DNA from: Streptomyces glomeratus
Lineage (GTDB): Bacteria > Actinomycetota > Actinomycetes > Streptomycetales > Streptomycetaceae
DNA: 64,000 bases
Direction: 5' to 3'
Assembly (NCBI RefSeq): GCF_021462825.1
Contig: NZ_JAKEEB010000006.1
Coordinates: 62,001 to 126,000, forward strand
Part shown: positions 50,463 to 61,518 of the stretch, piece by piece
Layout: each line of letters opens with the position of its first letter
How positions within the stretch are numbered: the stretch's first letter is position 1
Translations under genes and position numbers: made by a program
Notes under the pieces: generated by a model
The model's input: only the letters and a program-made list of their open reading frames with translations
The model's database searches: none
What the model was told of the DNA's origin: nothing

Positions 50463-50836
50463 TCGGCCGCCGTCCAGGTCACCATCCAGATCAGCGCCAG
50501 GAAGGCCAGGTCCTGCGTCACCAGCCGTCCCGGCTCGTCGATCTGGCCGGGGCTGAAGAGCAGACCGCCCAGGTTGAACGCCACCACCAGCACGGTCTGC
50601 ACGAGCGCGGCCGAACGCGCCCGCCGCCCGCTCAGCACCCATGCGCCGATCGCGACCTCTGCCAGACCGATCCCGGCAAGCACTCCCGTCACCGCCCATC
50701 CCGGCAGGAACGGCACGTCACCCACGATCGCCCGCTGATCCGCCCGCCCCGGCCAGATCTTGCACCAGAACCCCTCGTAGAGCCAGACCAAGGCGATCGC
50801 CCACCGCGCCACCCGGACCCGCCACGTCTTCACCAC
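50459..50836 (-). CDS. DoxX-like small membrane protein, first gene of five-gene operon
   Basis: A 125-residue protein with four helices (VARWAIALVWLYEGFWCKI, GWAVTGVLAGIGLAEVAIGAWVL, ALVQTVLVVAFNLGGLLF, LVTQDLAFLALIWMVTWTA). The order and the motif WLYEGFWCKI match DoxX-like (DUF4267/DoxX_3) proteins, some of which sit beside quinone or lipid enzymes. ATG at 50836 starts the transcript; every downstream junction in the operon is a four-base overlap. The biochemical role is unknown. Confidence 0.83.
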   Translation of the reverse strand: MVKTWRVRVARWAIALVWLYEGFWCKIWPGRADQRAIVGDVPFLPGWAVTGVLAGIGLAEVAIGAWVLSGRRARSAALVQTVLVVAFNLGGLLFSPGQIDEPGRLVTQDLAFLALIWMVTWTAAE

Positions 50837-51088
50837 GGGATGATCATGCCTGCCGCACCATTCGGCGCGAGTTCCGGCCCCCCTGGTCCGGCCGCGCGGT
50901 GATCAGGTTGGCCTTCCTCACAGGGGCCCAGGTGGCTGTGGCTCGGCTTTCGCGCGGAGCCGTGGGGCCGTGATCGGCCCCCGCCGTTGGCCACATCGGG
51001 CAGGCGGGGTTGAACAGCGGGACACCGCCTGATCAGGGTTTCGCCCTTGCGCCAAGGGCACTCGGCCCGTGAGTTCGGAGGTACTGAG

Positions 51089-51262
51089 ATGAGTGTCGGA
51101 GAGAAGGCCAAGGCAAGGGCCGAACAGGTTGTCGGAAAGACCGTGCGAAAGGCGGCCCACGCGGTGCACAAGGAGAGCCTCGCGGCAAAGGGCGCCGCCC
51201 TCGAAGCTCGGGGCATGATGCGGGGCGAGAAGGAGAGGACCAAGGACTCCTTCAAGCGCTGA
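51089..51262 (+). CDS. Small CsbD-like stress protein
   Basis: A 57-residue, highly charged helical protein (MSVGEKAKARAEQVVGKTVR ... LEARGMMRGEKERTKDSFKR). It resembles CsbD/YjbJ-type general-stress proteins in size, composition and the KAKxxxGK pattern, although it is short and divergent. TCGGAGG lies seven bases before the ATG. It stands alone, divergent from the five-gene operon. The function is not established for the family. Confidence 0.7.
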   Translation: MSVGEKAKARAEQVVGKTVRKAAHAVHKESLAAKGAALEARGMMRGEKERTKDSFKR

Positions 51263-51813
51263 CAACGTCGTGACATCGAGTCACCGCGGTCGCGTGGCAC
51301 CGAACCGTTGACAGGGCAGTGGCCATCTGGCGAGCCGTAATGCCAGGGGGTGCAGCAGCGGAAACACTGAGGCCGGGGTCTTCGTGTCTGTGCGGCCGTA
51401 CGCCGCTCGACCCCAGAGCCGCGGCGATCTCGGGAGCGAGGTCGAACGCGGCCCACTTCCTGGGCCCGGTAGTAGTACGCCTGCGCCCGGCCGTAGCGGG
51501 CGCTCAGGCTCCTGCACAGATGCAGCAGGTCATCTCCATGACCCCTGCTTGATCACCCGTGGGTACAGCGATCCAGCACGGCCAGCACGTAGCCAGGACT
51601 CTTGGCGGATCATCTGCGGAAGGAAGCACGAGGACACACTGCCATGCGGTCTCAGGGCCGCAGAACCCCCGCCATGTCGGGCCGGCCGACCGGGGCTGGG
51701 AGCACGACCGTAGGTGCTGACAACCCGAGCTCAGTGGCCATGCCTCCGGAGGCTCTGGCGGCTCCGGGGCAGCCTGCCGCTCCGCTCGCCGCCAGCACCG
51801 GCCGGGCCGCTTC
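51263..51813. other. Gap without a supported gene
   Basis: Open frames exist on both strands, but none has a convincing start site or family. On the minus strand a stretch around 51.4-51.6 kb reads GYVLAVLDRCTHG, LLHLCRSLSARYGRAQAYYY and further in other frames. This could be the remains of one or two decayed genes. I see no terminal inverted repeats. Confidence 0.4.
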
Positions 51814-52890
51814 CTACCTGTCGTCTCTGTCCCCGCCGTCTCCGAAGACGAAAAGTGGCTTGGCGCCGCGTGCGGGCGTTTCGGCGAGCGAGATGGCTTC
51901 GGTGAAGCGTTCGAGCGGGAACGGCCGGCCCTGGGGGATGCTCAGCACTCCATCAGCGACGAGACTGCGAACCTCGGACAGCGCGCGCAGCGCATCCTCA
52001 GGTGAGGCGGTGCCGAACCAGCGGTTCAGCCAGAAGCCACGGACTGCTTTGGTCTCGTAGATGACCGAGCGCGCCTGCAGCGGGATCGTCAGCGCTGCCG
52101 GGTCGGTCTGCCGATGGGTAGAGAGCGCGCCGTAGACCACGACCTCTCCTCCCGGAGCCAATGCCTGGGATACCTGGGCACCCACGTGACCCGCGACACA
52201 GTCGATGGCCTTCCGCACGCCGGCCGGCCCTGCTATCTCGGCCACACGCTGCAACAGGTCCTCGTCCTCGGTGCAGATGACCTCGTCACCACCAAGCGCT
52301 TTGATCTCCTCGACGGCGTCGCGCCGCCGCACGACATTGATCGTGCGAATGCCAAGATGTCTGGCCAGCTGAATGACGAGCCGGCCGACTGTGGAGCCCG
52401 CGGCCGTCTGCAACAGCCATTCACCCGGCTGTACGTCGAGTTCGCGAGTCACCAGGAGCAGCGCGGTCAACGGGTTGACGGCGAGTTGACAGGCGCTGGA
52501 GTCGCTCAGATGGTCGGGGATTGGCAGGAGCCTCTGTGTATCGGCAACGAGGTATTCCTGCCAGGTGCCGGCCACCTGCGGCCCGGGTATCGCCGGGACG
52601 GCAACGGTCACCACGCGTTCGCCGATCTTTAGTCCCTCGGTATCCGGGCCCAGGGCCTCAATAACGCCTACGCATTCCATGTGACCGCCCACAGTGGGAA
52701 ACTCCGGGGAGAAACCGTAGCGGCCACGCAGTACGTGCAGATCGCTGGCGTGAATCGGGGTCGCCTTCACACGGATCAACGCCTGACCGGCTTCCGGTGT
52801 GGGGACAGGCCGGGATTCCAGCCGCAGGACATCGTGGGGCTCGCCGACCTTTCCGGCGACGAGCGCACGCATGGATTGTGGCATGGACAT
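51814..52890 (-). CDS. Medium-chain dehydrogenase/reductase (zinc-type alcohol dehydrogenase / enoyl-CoA reductase-like)
   Basis: A 358-residue NADPH-dependent MDR protein. The N-terminal GroES-like domain has MRALVAGKVGEPHDVLRLES, HASDLHVLRGRYGFSPEFP and GGHMECVGVIEALG. The Rossmann motif lies in LLQTAAGSTVGRLVIQLARH. No structural-zinc cysteine cluster is present, and the pattern fits quinone oxidoreductases or trans-2-enoyl-CoA reductases better than true alcohol dehydrogenases. An A/G-rich site (GGAGATATCTC) precedes the ATG. It is monocistronic and not linked to an evident pathway. Confidence 0.9.
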   Translation of the reverse strand: MSMPQSMRALVAGKVGEPHDVLRLESRPVPTPEAGQALIRVKATPIHASDLHVLRGRYGFSPEFPTVGGHMECVGVIEALGPDTEGLKIGERVVTVAVPAIPGPQVAGTWQEYLVADTQRLLPIPDHLSDSSACQLAVNPLTALLLVTRELDVQPGEWLLQTAAGSTVGRLVIQLARHLGIRTINVVRRRDAVEEIKALGGDEVICTEDEDLLQRVAEIAGPAGVRKAIDCVAGHVGAQVSQALAPGGEVVVYGALSTHRQTDPAALTIPLQARSVIYETKAVRGFWLNRWFGTASPEDALRALSEVRSLVADGVLSIPQGRPFPLERFTEAISLAETPARGAKPLFVFGDGGDRDDR

Positions 52891-53661
52891 GAGATATCTC
52901 CTTCAAGTGGGTGCTCGTACCGTGTCCCAGCAAAGCGCGCGCCCAACAGTCGAGAGAAAAGAAAGACCGAGGACAGTGGGCGGTGGTTCACCACAAGATG
53001 GTGAGTGTGCCTCTGGGTTCCTATAGACAGCAGTGATTGCGATCGGCTCGTCGCGCACCTTCGAGGTGTAGTCCTCGACGAAGCCATTCTCTCGTACTCG
53101 CCGATGCAGATGAGGTCCCGTTCAGTACTGATCTCTTCCAGCGTCACACCGCGGCGGCGAATCCTTGGGGCCAACGGTTGGACCGCAAGCGACCGTACCG
53201 ACGACCTGGACCCGTGCTGCGAAATTCAGGCGCAAACCGCACGAGCTTGCCCGGCTAGTGCGACCTTCTGCGTCGCAGGCCTCTAAGGTTGCCGCGTCGG
53301 CCTGAACGATTGAAGAGATGGCGGCGAAGGAAAACACTGCTGCGATCACAGCCATTTTTCCGTCTGGAGCCTGCGCGACTTAAAAATACACTTCTTAGTC
53401 CTCTCGGCTAGGCGGATTGCCGATTCTTGAAACCCAATCCGACCGAAACGTTGATGTTTCAACCATGTTCTCTTCTTGCGCTGATCGGAATCACCGACTT
53501 GGACACACCGGTGCGACCGGAACGGTCACACGGACGCCGCCGATCACGCTTGCCGTGGACCGGCGGCCGACCTCGCTTGCCCGATCCCCTCGCTGACACA
53601 GCTGCATCGACGGCCACGAGGAGTCCACCAGCGAAGATTGCCAAGTCGCTCGAGGGGGAAG
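52891..53661. other. Gap without a supported gene
   Basis: About 770 bases of mixed composition, with AT-rich patches around 53.36-53.47 kb. Frames of up to about 130 codons occur on both strands, but none looks like a known protein and none has good codon bias through its full length. The region leads into a fragment of the integrative element and is probably decayed accessory DNA. Confidence 0.45.
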
Positions 53662-53880
53662 GCGGCGGCCGAAGCCGCCGAAGCAGCGGGCGCCGATCCG
53701 CCTTTGCGGTGGTTCGAGTTCTGCCGGAAGTACGTGGCTGGGCAGTGGCGTACCGCGTTCGCTTTATGCCGGACTGCCTCGCCGAGCCGCGGTCACCCTC
53801 GGGCAGCTGATTGCCACAGGCGAGCTGAGCGAAGCCGAGGCCACCGGCCGGCCCGTGAGGGCCGCGCTCCACCCTGACGG
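53662..53880 (+). pseudogene. Fused fragments of an integrase and a primase-like gene (second copy of the element)
   Basis: 53662-53758 encodes AEAAEAAGADPPLRWFEFC then RKYVAGQWRTA, nearly identical in pattern to the N-terminal part of the integrase at 41.9 kb (AEAAEAADAEPPVRWFEFC, RKYVAGRWRTA). After a break, 53786-53880 encodes AAVTLGQLIATGELSEAEATG and a short tail, matching AAVTLGQLVAGGELSEADVTG of the protein at 43.6 kb. Both are on the plus strand and in different frames. The order (integrase piece, then primase-like piece) is the reverse of the order within the intact element, as would be seen across the junction of tandem or circular copies. There is no start or complete domain. Confidence 0.8.
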
Positions 53881-53934
53881 CAGCGACCAGGCCACGAGAT
53901 GTAGGAACGATCCGCGCCCGTGACCGTCACCCGT

Positions 53935-53976
53935 GAAAGCCGGGCCCCCGAATTCGCCGCTTGGGGCCCGGCTTTC
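53935..53976. terminator. Strong hairpin after the element fragment
   Basis: GAAAGCCGGGCCCC (53935-53948) pairs perfectly with GGGGCCCGGCTTTC (53963-53976) around a 14-base loop containing GAATTC. The 14-bp stem begins with AAA and ends with TTT on either strand, suitable as a bidirectional terminator. Confidence 0.8.
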
Positions 53977-54081
53977 GCATGCGCTGCAGCGCGGCGGAGA
54001 ACGGAGGTGAGATCGCGCCGGACGACGTCCATCGGCGCCTCACGGTCGGACATGGAGGGCACCCAGGGACCCTTCCCCTAA

Positions 54082-54123
54082 TGGTTGTAGCATACAACCA
54101 GATTCAGGTGTAGTTTACAACCA
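54082..54123 (+). promoter_or_regulatory. Double operator upstream of the ABC-2-like membrane protein
   Basis: Site 1 is a perfect palindrome: TGGTTGTA (54082-54089), GCA, TACAACCA (54093-54100). Site 2 is an imperfect copy: CAGGTGTA (54105-54112), GTT, TACAACCA (54116-54123), with the same 3-base spacer. Centres are 23 bases apart, and the second site ends 22 bases before the start codon. Such twin palindromes suit a TetR- or MarR-type repressor, but no regulator gene is adjacent. Confidence 0.7.
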
Positions 54124-54145
54124 TCTAGGCGAAGGAGAGCCCTCG

Positions 54146-55237
54146 ATGAGTACCCACCGTCTGGCCGGAGAGCGGCCGGCAGTGATCGCCACACGCCACA
54201 GCGTCCGCCATGTGGTGATCCTCCTGATCACTCCGCTGCTGATGTGCCTGGGTATGGGCATGGCCTATCTCGGGGCCTTCCACGCACCGCACGCGCACGG
54301 ACTGAAAGTCGCCGTCGTCGGCACCTCGCCCCGCTACCGGGTGCTGGCCCAGACGATCAAGGACAAGGCCGGTGACGCGCTCGATGTCACCACCGTGCCC
54401 AACCGGGTCGCCGCGCAGCGCCAGATCATGGACCGGGACCTGGTCGGCGCCTACGTGCCCAGCGCCGAACACCCCGAGCTACTGGTCGCCAAGGCCAACT
54501 CCGACACCTCCGCCACCGCCGCGGAGGCCGTGTTCACGACCGTGGCCGGCAAGCAGGGCGCTCCGCTGCGCGTCACCGACCTGTCCCGGCTCTCCAGCGG
54601 TGACCCCACCGGCCAGGGCCTGTTCTTCCTGCTGGTCGCGCTGAGCATCGGCTCCTACGCCAGCGTCGCCGCCATCGGCGCGGGCGGCGGGACACTCCGC
54701 ATAGGCATCCGGGCCGCCATCGGCCTCTGCACCGCACTGGTGGTCAGCGTCATAGGAACGGTGCTGGCGGGGCCGGTCTTCCACCTCGCCGACCACCACC
54801 TGCTCGGACTGTGGGGCATGGCCTGGCTCTACTCGGCGGGAATCCTCACCATCGGCATCGCCCTCCACACCTTCCTCAAGCGCTGGACGACGCTGGCACT
54901 GATGGTGCTGTTCGTGATGCTCAACTTCACCAGCTCCGGCGGCATCTTCCAGCCCGCGTTGCAGAACGGCTTCTTCGGCGCACTGCACGCCTTCTGGAAC
55001 GGCGCCGGCTTCGTCGAGGGCGCACGCAGCCTGCTCTACTTCGACTCGGCGGAGTTCGCCGGCCGCATCCTCACCCTGGTTCTCTGGCTTGTCGCGGGAC
55101 TGCTGCTGATGGCCGCCGCCGCGGTGGCCGAGCGTCGCGCCGCCCCTGCCCCGGAAGTAGCCCCACCGGCGAACGAGGAGCAGGACGCCGAAGAAGAAGC
55201 GGTCGAGGAGGAAATGGGCGAGGCGGTCGCGGTCTGA
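54146..55237 (+). CDS. ABC-2-like (YhgE/Pip or DUF3533-type) membrane protein
   Basis: A 363-residue protein: one N-terminal helix (VVILLITPLLMCLGMGMAYL), an extracytoplasmic domain of about 125 residues (residues 50-165), then five helices to about residue 330 and an acidic Glu-rich tail. This is the topology of YhgE/Pip-like or DUF3533 proteins related to ABC-2 permeases and to MMPL-type exporters; no ATPase gene is adjacent. GAAGGAGAGC lies upstream of the ATG. Control is probably through the twin palindromic operator just upstream. The substrate is unknown; drug or lipid export is a common guess for the family. Confidence 0.83.
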   Translation: MSTHRLAGERPAVIATRHSVRHVVILLITPLLMCLGMGMAYLGAFHAPHAHGLKVAVVGTSPRYRVLAQTIKDKAGDALDVTTVPNRVAAQRQIMDRDLVGAYVPSAEHPELLVAKANSDTSATAAEAVFTTVAGKQGAPLRVTDLSRLSSGDPTGQGLFFLLVALSIGSYASVAAIGAGGGTLRIGIRAAIGLCTALVVSVIGTVLAGPVFHLADHHLLGLWGMAWLYSAGILTIGIALHTFLKRWTTLALMVLFVMLNFTSSGGIFQPALQNGFFGALHAFWNGAGFVEGARSLLYFDSAEFAGRILTLVLWLVAGLLLMAAAAVAERRAAPAPEVAPPANEEQDAEEEAVEEEMGEAVAV

Positions 55238-55350
55238 GGGCGTCACAAGGCTGGGGCGCCCCGGTTCACCGGACCCGGTACCCACGGACACCGCAGGCGA
55301 GCGGCCGGCCGCAATCGCTCGCCGACCAGGCGGGATGCCGACATGAAAGA

Positions 55351-55377
55351 GCGGGAGACAGTCTCACTGTCTCCCGC
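55351..55377. terminator. Hairpin resembling the one after tRNA-Arg
   Basis: GCGGGAGACAGT (55351-55362), CTC loop, ACTGTCTCCCGC (55366-55377), followed by CTTTCCTC. With its left flank (GACCAGGCGGGATGCCGACA) it closely resembles 36571-36630 next to the tRNA. It lies between the ABC-2-like gene and the PAP2 gene. The rest of the 318-base gap (55238-55555) shows short repeats of GTGAGCGGCG but no gene. Confidence 0.75.
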
Positions 55378-55555
55378 CTTTCCTCAGTGGCACGCACTGA
55401 TTGTGCGTGAGCGGCGTGTGAGCGGCGCGTGAGCCACCGCGCCCGCTGGCCCGTCTCCGCATAGTTCGGTTCGCCCGCCGAGTGGTTGAGCGGCGCTGCA
55501 CAGAAGTTCGCGCCCAGCGACCGGTGGATCGCGGGCGAGGAACAGCAGGAGGCAC

Positions 55556-56932
55556 TCAAGCCGGTTCGGGTTGCGGTTCCGGTTGCCGCACCGGTGCAAC
55601 CGTCGGTTCCCACAGTTTGGTGGTCCGTACGTAGCCGTGGACCACTGATGTCATCGCCAGAATGAGAAGTGGCCCGAACACCCACGGATGTCTGGCCATC
55701 TCCACTGGCAGATAGCGATATGACAGCAGGAGCGCGGCGAAGACGGTTGCGCCGTAGATGACCAGCTGGGTTCCTGACCGATCCCAGCCGCGTTCGAGCG
55801 AGCGCAGTCCTGCCTCGATCGTGAGTGTGAACACCACGCCGGCAACGAGATCCGCGCCGTAGTGGTAGCCGAATCCCAGCGTTGCGCCGAGCGTGGCAAT
55901 CAGCCAGAAAGCGCCTGCGAATCGCAGAATCCGGGGGCCCTTGCGGGAGTGCAGGAAAATCGCGGTGGCCCACGCGGTGTGCAGGCTGGGCATGCAGTTG
56001 CGTGGGGTGAACTCGTCGAACGGCATCTGGTGCGGGGTATGGATCGGCGGCGGCGTGTCCGGCCAGAGATTGGCCACCGCCCAGTGCCCGCCGCCGGTGC
56101 CGAAGGCGCCGGTGCCGTAGGCGAAGACCGGTCCGACCACCGGGAAGATCATGTAGATGGCCGGCCCGACAAGGCCGATCACCAGAAAGGTGCGCACCAG
56201 ATGATGGCGCGGGAAGCGGCGCTCGACTGCCACATCACGCAGCTGGTACAGCGCGATGACGACCGCGGCCAGCGCAAGCTGGACGTAGACGTAGTCGAGG
56301 ACATGGGCGCCGATCGGGCCGGTGGCCTCGACCATCCGGCCTACCAGCCACGATGGGTCGCCCAGCGCATGATCGGCGGTTGCCACGTACTGGTCCAGCA
56401 CCGCCGGGCGGGTCTTCGACGTGATGAGTAGCCAGGCATCGCCGGTCTTGCGGCCGGCCACCAGCAGCAGCCCCAGCCCGACGCCTTTCAGCAGCAGGAC
56501 ACGTTCCCGGCCCCTGCGGCGCGTGATGGCGATGACCGCATAGCCCAAGATCACCCACAACGCGCCGCTGCCGAAGGGATGGCCCTCGGTCACCCTGACG
56601 TCGGCCGCCCATCGCACCAGCAGGAAGACGATGTCGATGCCGATCGCGACACCGGCCGCGATGAGCCGTTCCCGCCAGGTGAGCACCACCATCATCAACG
56701 CCATACTGGCGTACAACAGGAAACCCGATTTGGGCGGAAAAATGACCTCCCGCGCCTGGGTGGTGATCGGTCCCGGCATGCCGTAGCGACGCGCGGCGAT
56801 TTCCAGCGCGATAAGGAATCCGAGGGCCACCACACCGGCCGCGGCCCACAGCATCACCCGGGGCCGACGCCATGCGGCGAGCTTGATTCTGGTGTTTATT
56901 CGCGAAAACGTCCGCGATGTTATAGGTATCAA
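55556..56932 (-). CDS. PAP2/Aur1-like integral membrane phosphatase or phosphotransferase
   Basis: A 458-residue protein with about ten membrane helices. The PAP2-type active-site motifs are NCMPSLHTAWATA (about residue 312) and GYHYGADLVAG (about 354), supplying the His and Asp of the phosphate-transfer mechanism. The C-terminal half resembles Aur1/inositol-phosphoceramide-synthase-like PAP2 proteins found in actinobacteria. The N-terminal 170 residues form an additional helix bundle. It probably acts on a lipid phosphate or transfers a phospho-head group at the outer membrane face. Moderate GC at its 5' end (MIPITSRTFSRINTRIK) suggests acquired DNA. Confidence 0.85.
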   Translation of the reverse strand: MIPITSRTFSRINTRIKLAAWRRPRVMLWAAAGVVALGFLIALEIAARRYGMPGPITTQAREVIFPPKSGFLLYASMALMMVVLTWRERLIAAGVAIGIDIVFLLVRWAADVRVTEGHPFGSGALWVILGYAVIAITRRRGRERVLLLKGVGLGLLLVAGRKTGDAWLLITSKTRPAVLDQYVATADHALGDPSWLVGRMVEATGPIGAHVLDYVYVQLALAAVVIALYQLRDVAVERRFPRHHLVRTFLVIGLVGPAIYMIFPVVGPVFAYGTGAFGTGGGHWAVANLWPDTPPPIHTPHQMPFDEFTPRNCMPSLHTAWATAIFLHSRKGPRILRFAGAFWLIATLGATLGFGYHYGADLVAGVVFTLTIEAGLRSLERGWDRSGTQLVIYGATVFAALLLSYRYLPVEMARHPWVFGPLLILAMTSVVHGYVRTTKLWEPTVAPVRQPEPQPEPA

Positions 56933-57527
56933 TCGTTTGGCCGATTTGTTAGGTGTTGGCTAAATAGGTCACTTTCGTGCCGGATAGCGTGGTTTTCCGG
57001 TGAAGGACGGGCGATGAGGGCGCTCGTCGTGATTCGATCATGTTATCGGAACGTGGTGGTGGATTGCGGGTGGATTTCAGTCGTCCCGGATGGCGCGAAG
57101 GTCGGACGGTCCCGGCTCGATGATCCAGCTTCTCGGGAATGACCATGAAACCCTCGCCGCCCGGTGGGCATCGAGGGCATCACGGGCGCATGGCGTGACC
57201 AGGCCGCCGGCGCCGCGGCAGGCGCCGTCGCGGGATGACCGGAAGCTACGCCGGGCGGCAGTACGGTGACGCCCGTATCGGCGGCCGGTTGTGCGGCTTC
57301 GGTACGGCCCTGACCGCCCTCGACGACCGGGCACGGGCGGTGACCGACCATCAGGACGGCACGGCACTGAACTCCTTACCGTGCCGGGGGCCGGCGCCGA
57401 ACCGTGGCCATCGCCTCGGTTTCAACGTGATTGCTCACAGGCCCGAGGAGGTCAAGGTCCACGAGGAGGGCAAGGTCACAGCCGTGACCTCTGCTGCTCC
57501 TCTGCACCTGTGTCCTAGCATCCGAGC
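56933..57527. other. Gap between PAP2 gene and mutA
   Basis: The first 150 bases are AT-rich for this genome and probably hold the PAP2 promoter. No gene is supported. No cobalamin riboswitch signature is visible ahead of mutA. TAGCAT (57514-57519) ends nine bases before the mutA ATG, and there is no Shine-Dalgarno sequence, so a leaderless mutA message is possible (inference). Confidence 0.45.
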
Positions 57528-59335
57528 ATGACGGTCCTGCCTGACGACGGGCTTGAGCTGGCCGGCGAGTTCCCTGACGTGCCCCACGAGCAGTGGCAGC
57601 GCCTTGTGGCGGGTGTCCTGCGCAAGTCGGGCAAGGACGTCGAGGGTGCCGAGGCCGAGGAAGCCCTGTTCACCGCGCTGGAGGACGGGCTCACCACCCG
57701 GCCGCTGTACACCGCGCGCGACATCGCGCCCGAGCCTGGCCTGCCCGGGTTCGCGCCCTTTGTGCGCGGCGGCCGCGCCGAGGGGAACACGGTCGGCGGC
57801 TGGGACGTACGGCAGCGGCACACGGTGGCCGACGCAGCCGCGGTGCTCGCGGACCTGGAGAACGGCGTCACCTCCCTCTGGCTGACCGTCGGGGAAGGCG
57901 GCATCCCGGTACCTGCGCTCGGCAGGGCCCTCGACGGCGTCTATCTCGACCTGGCGCCCGTGGTCCTCGACGCGGGGCGCGATGCCGAGCCCGCCGCACG
58001 GGAGTTGCTGCGGCTGTACGAGGAGCGGGGCGTCGCCCCCGAAGCGGCGCGCGGCAACCTGGGCGCGGATCCGCTCGGTCACGAGGCCCGTACCGGGCAG
58101 CTCGGCGAGTTCGCACCGGCGGCCGGTCTGGCGCGGCGGTGTGCCGCGGAGTACCCGGGGCTGCGGGCACTGACCGTGGACGCGCTCCCCTACCACGAGG
58201 CCGGCGGCTCGGCCGCCCAGGAGCTGGGCTGCTCGCTGGCCACCGCGGTGACGTATCTGCGGGAGCTGACGGAGGCGGGGCTGAGCGTCGAACAGGCGTG
58301 TGCGCAGCTCGAGTTCCGGTATGCGGCGACCGCCGACCAGTTCCTGACGATCGCCAAGCTGCGGGCCGCGCGCAGGCTGTGGGCCAGGGTGGCCGAGGTC
58401 TGCGGAGCCCCCCGTGCGGGGGCGCAGCTCCAGCACGCCGTGACCTCACCGGTGATGATGACGCGCCGCGACCCCTGGGTGAACATGCTGCGCACGACCA
58501 TCGCCACCCTGGCCGCAGGGGCGGGCGGGGCCGACTCGGTCACCGTGCTGCCCTTCGACCACGCCCTCGGCCTGCCGGACGGGTTCGCACGGCGTATCGC
58601 CCGCAACACCTCGACGATCCTCATCGAGGAGTCGCATCTGTCCCGGGTGATCGACCCGGCCGGCGGTTCCTGGTACGTGGAGCGACTCACCGACGAACTC
58701 GCGCACGCCGGCTGGGAGTTCTTCCGGTCGATCGAGCGGGCCGGCGGGCAGGCGGCCGCCCTGCGGTCGGGGCACCTCGGGCGGGAACTGGCCGAAACCT
58801 GGCAGGCCCGCACCAGCAAGCTGGCCAAGCGACGCGAGCCCATCACGGGCGTCAGCGAGTTCCCGAACCTCGGGGAGAAGCCGGTCGTGCGTGAGAGCGC
58901 GCCCGAGCCGCCGTCCGGTGGACTGCCGCGTGTGCGCCGCGACGAGGCCTACGAGACGCTGCGCGCCCGCTCCGACGCCCACCTCGCCGCCACCGGCTCC
59001 CGGCCCCGGATCTTCCTCGCCGCGATCGGCCCGGCCGCCGCCCACACCGCCCGCCTCACCTTCGCCTCGAACCTCTTCCAGGCGGGCGGCATCGAGCCCG
59101 TCACCGAGGGCACGTTCGAAGACAGCGGTGCCTCGGAGGTCTGCCTGTGCTCCAGCGACGCGCTGTATGAGGAGCGGGCCGCGGCGGTGGCCGCGGAGCT
59201 GAGGTCGGCGGGCGCCGCGCATGTGTTCCTCGCCGGGCGTCCCGGGCAGTACCCCGGTGTCGACGCCTACGTCTTCGCCGGCTGCGACGCCGTGGCCGTG
59301 CTCTCCGCCACCCTCGACCGCATGGGAGTGTCCTG

Positions 59336-59336
<1 letters not shown>
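57528..59336 (+). CDS. mutA: Methylmalonyl-CoA mutase, small (non-catalytic) subunit
   Basis: A 602-residue beta subunit of the heterodimeric mutase. It has the same TIM barrel and flavodoxin-like halves as the large subunit ([52 protein letters not shown]). The C-terminal domain lacks the DxHxxG cobalamin-ligand motif, as expected for the structural subunit. ATG at 57528 begins [18 protein letters not shown]; the message may be leaderless. The stop overlaps mutB (TGATG). Confidence 0.96.
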
Positions 59337-61513
<2,177 letters not shown>

Positions 61514-61518
61514 AGCCC

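Noticed and set aside
51263-51813. Transposase remnant
   Set aside because: Short peptide stretches are suggestive but lie in several frames, and there are no inverted terminal repeats or target duplications.
56933-57527. Cobalamin riboswitch ahead of mutA
   Set aside because: No B12-box-like sequence or long conserved leader structure is visible; the mutA start itself looks leaderless.
57235-57531. Possible small gene of about 98 codons before mutA
   Set aside because: No ribosome-binding site, its end overlaps the mutA start, and the residues show no domain; promoter DNA is more likely.
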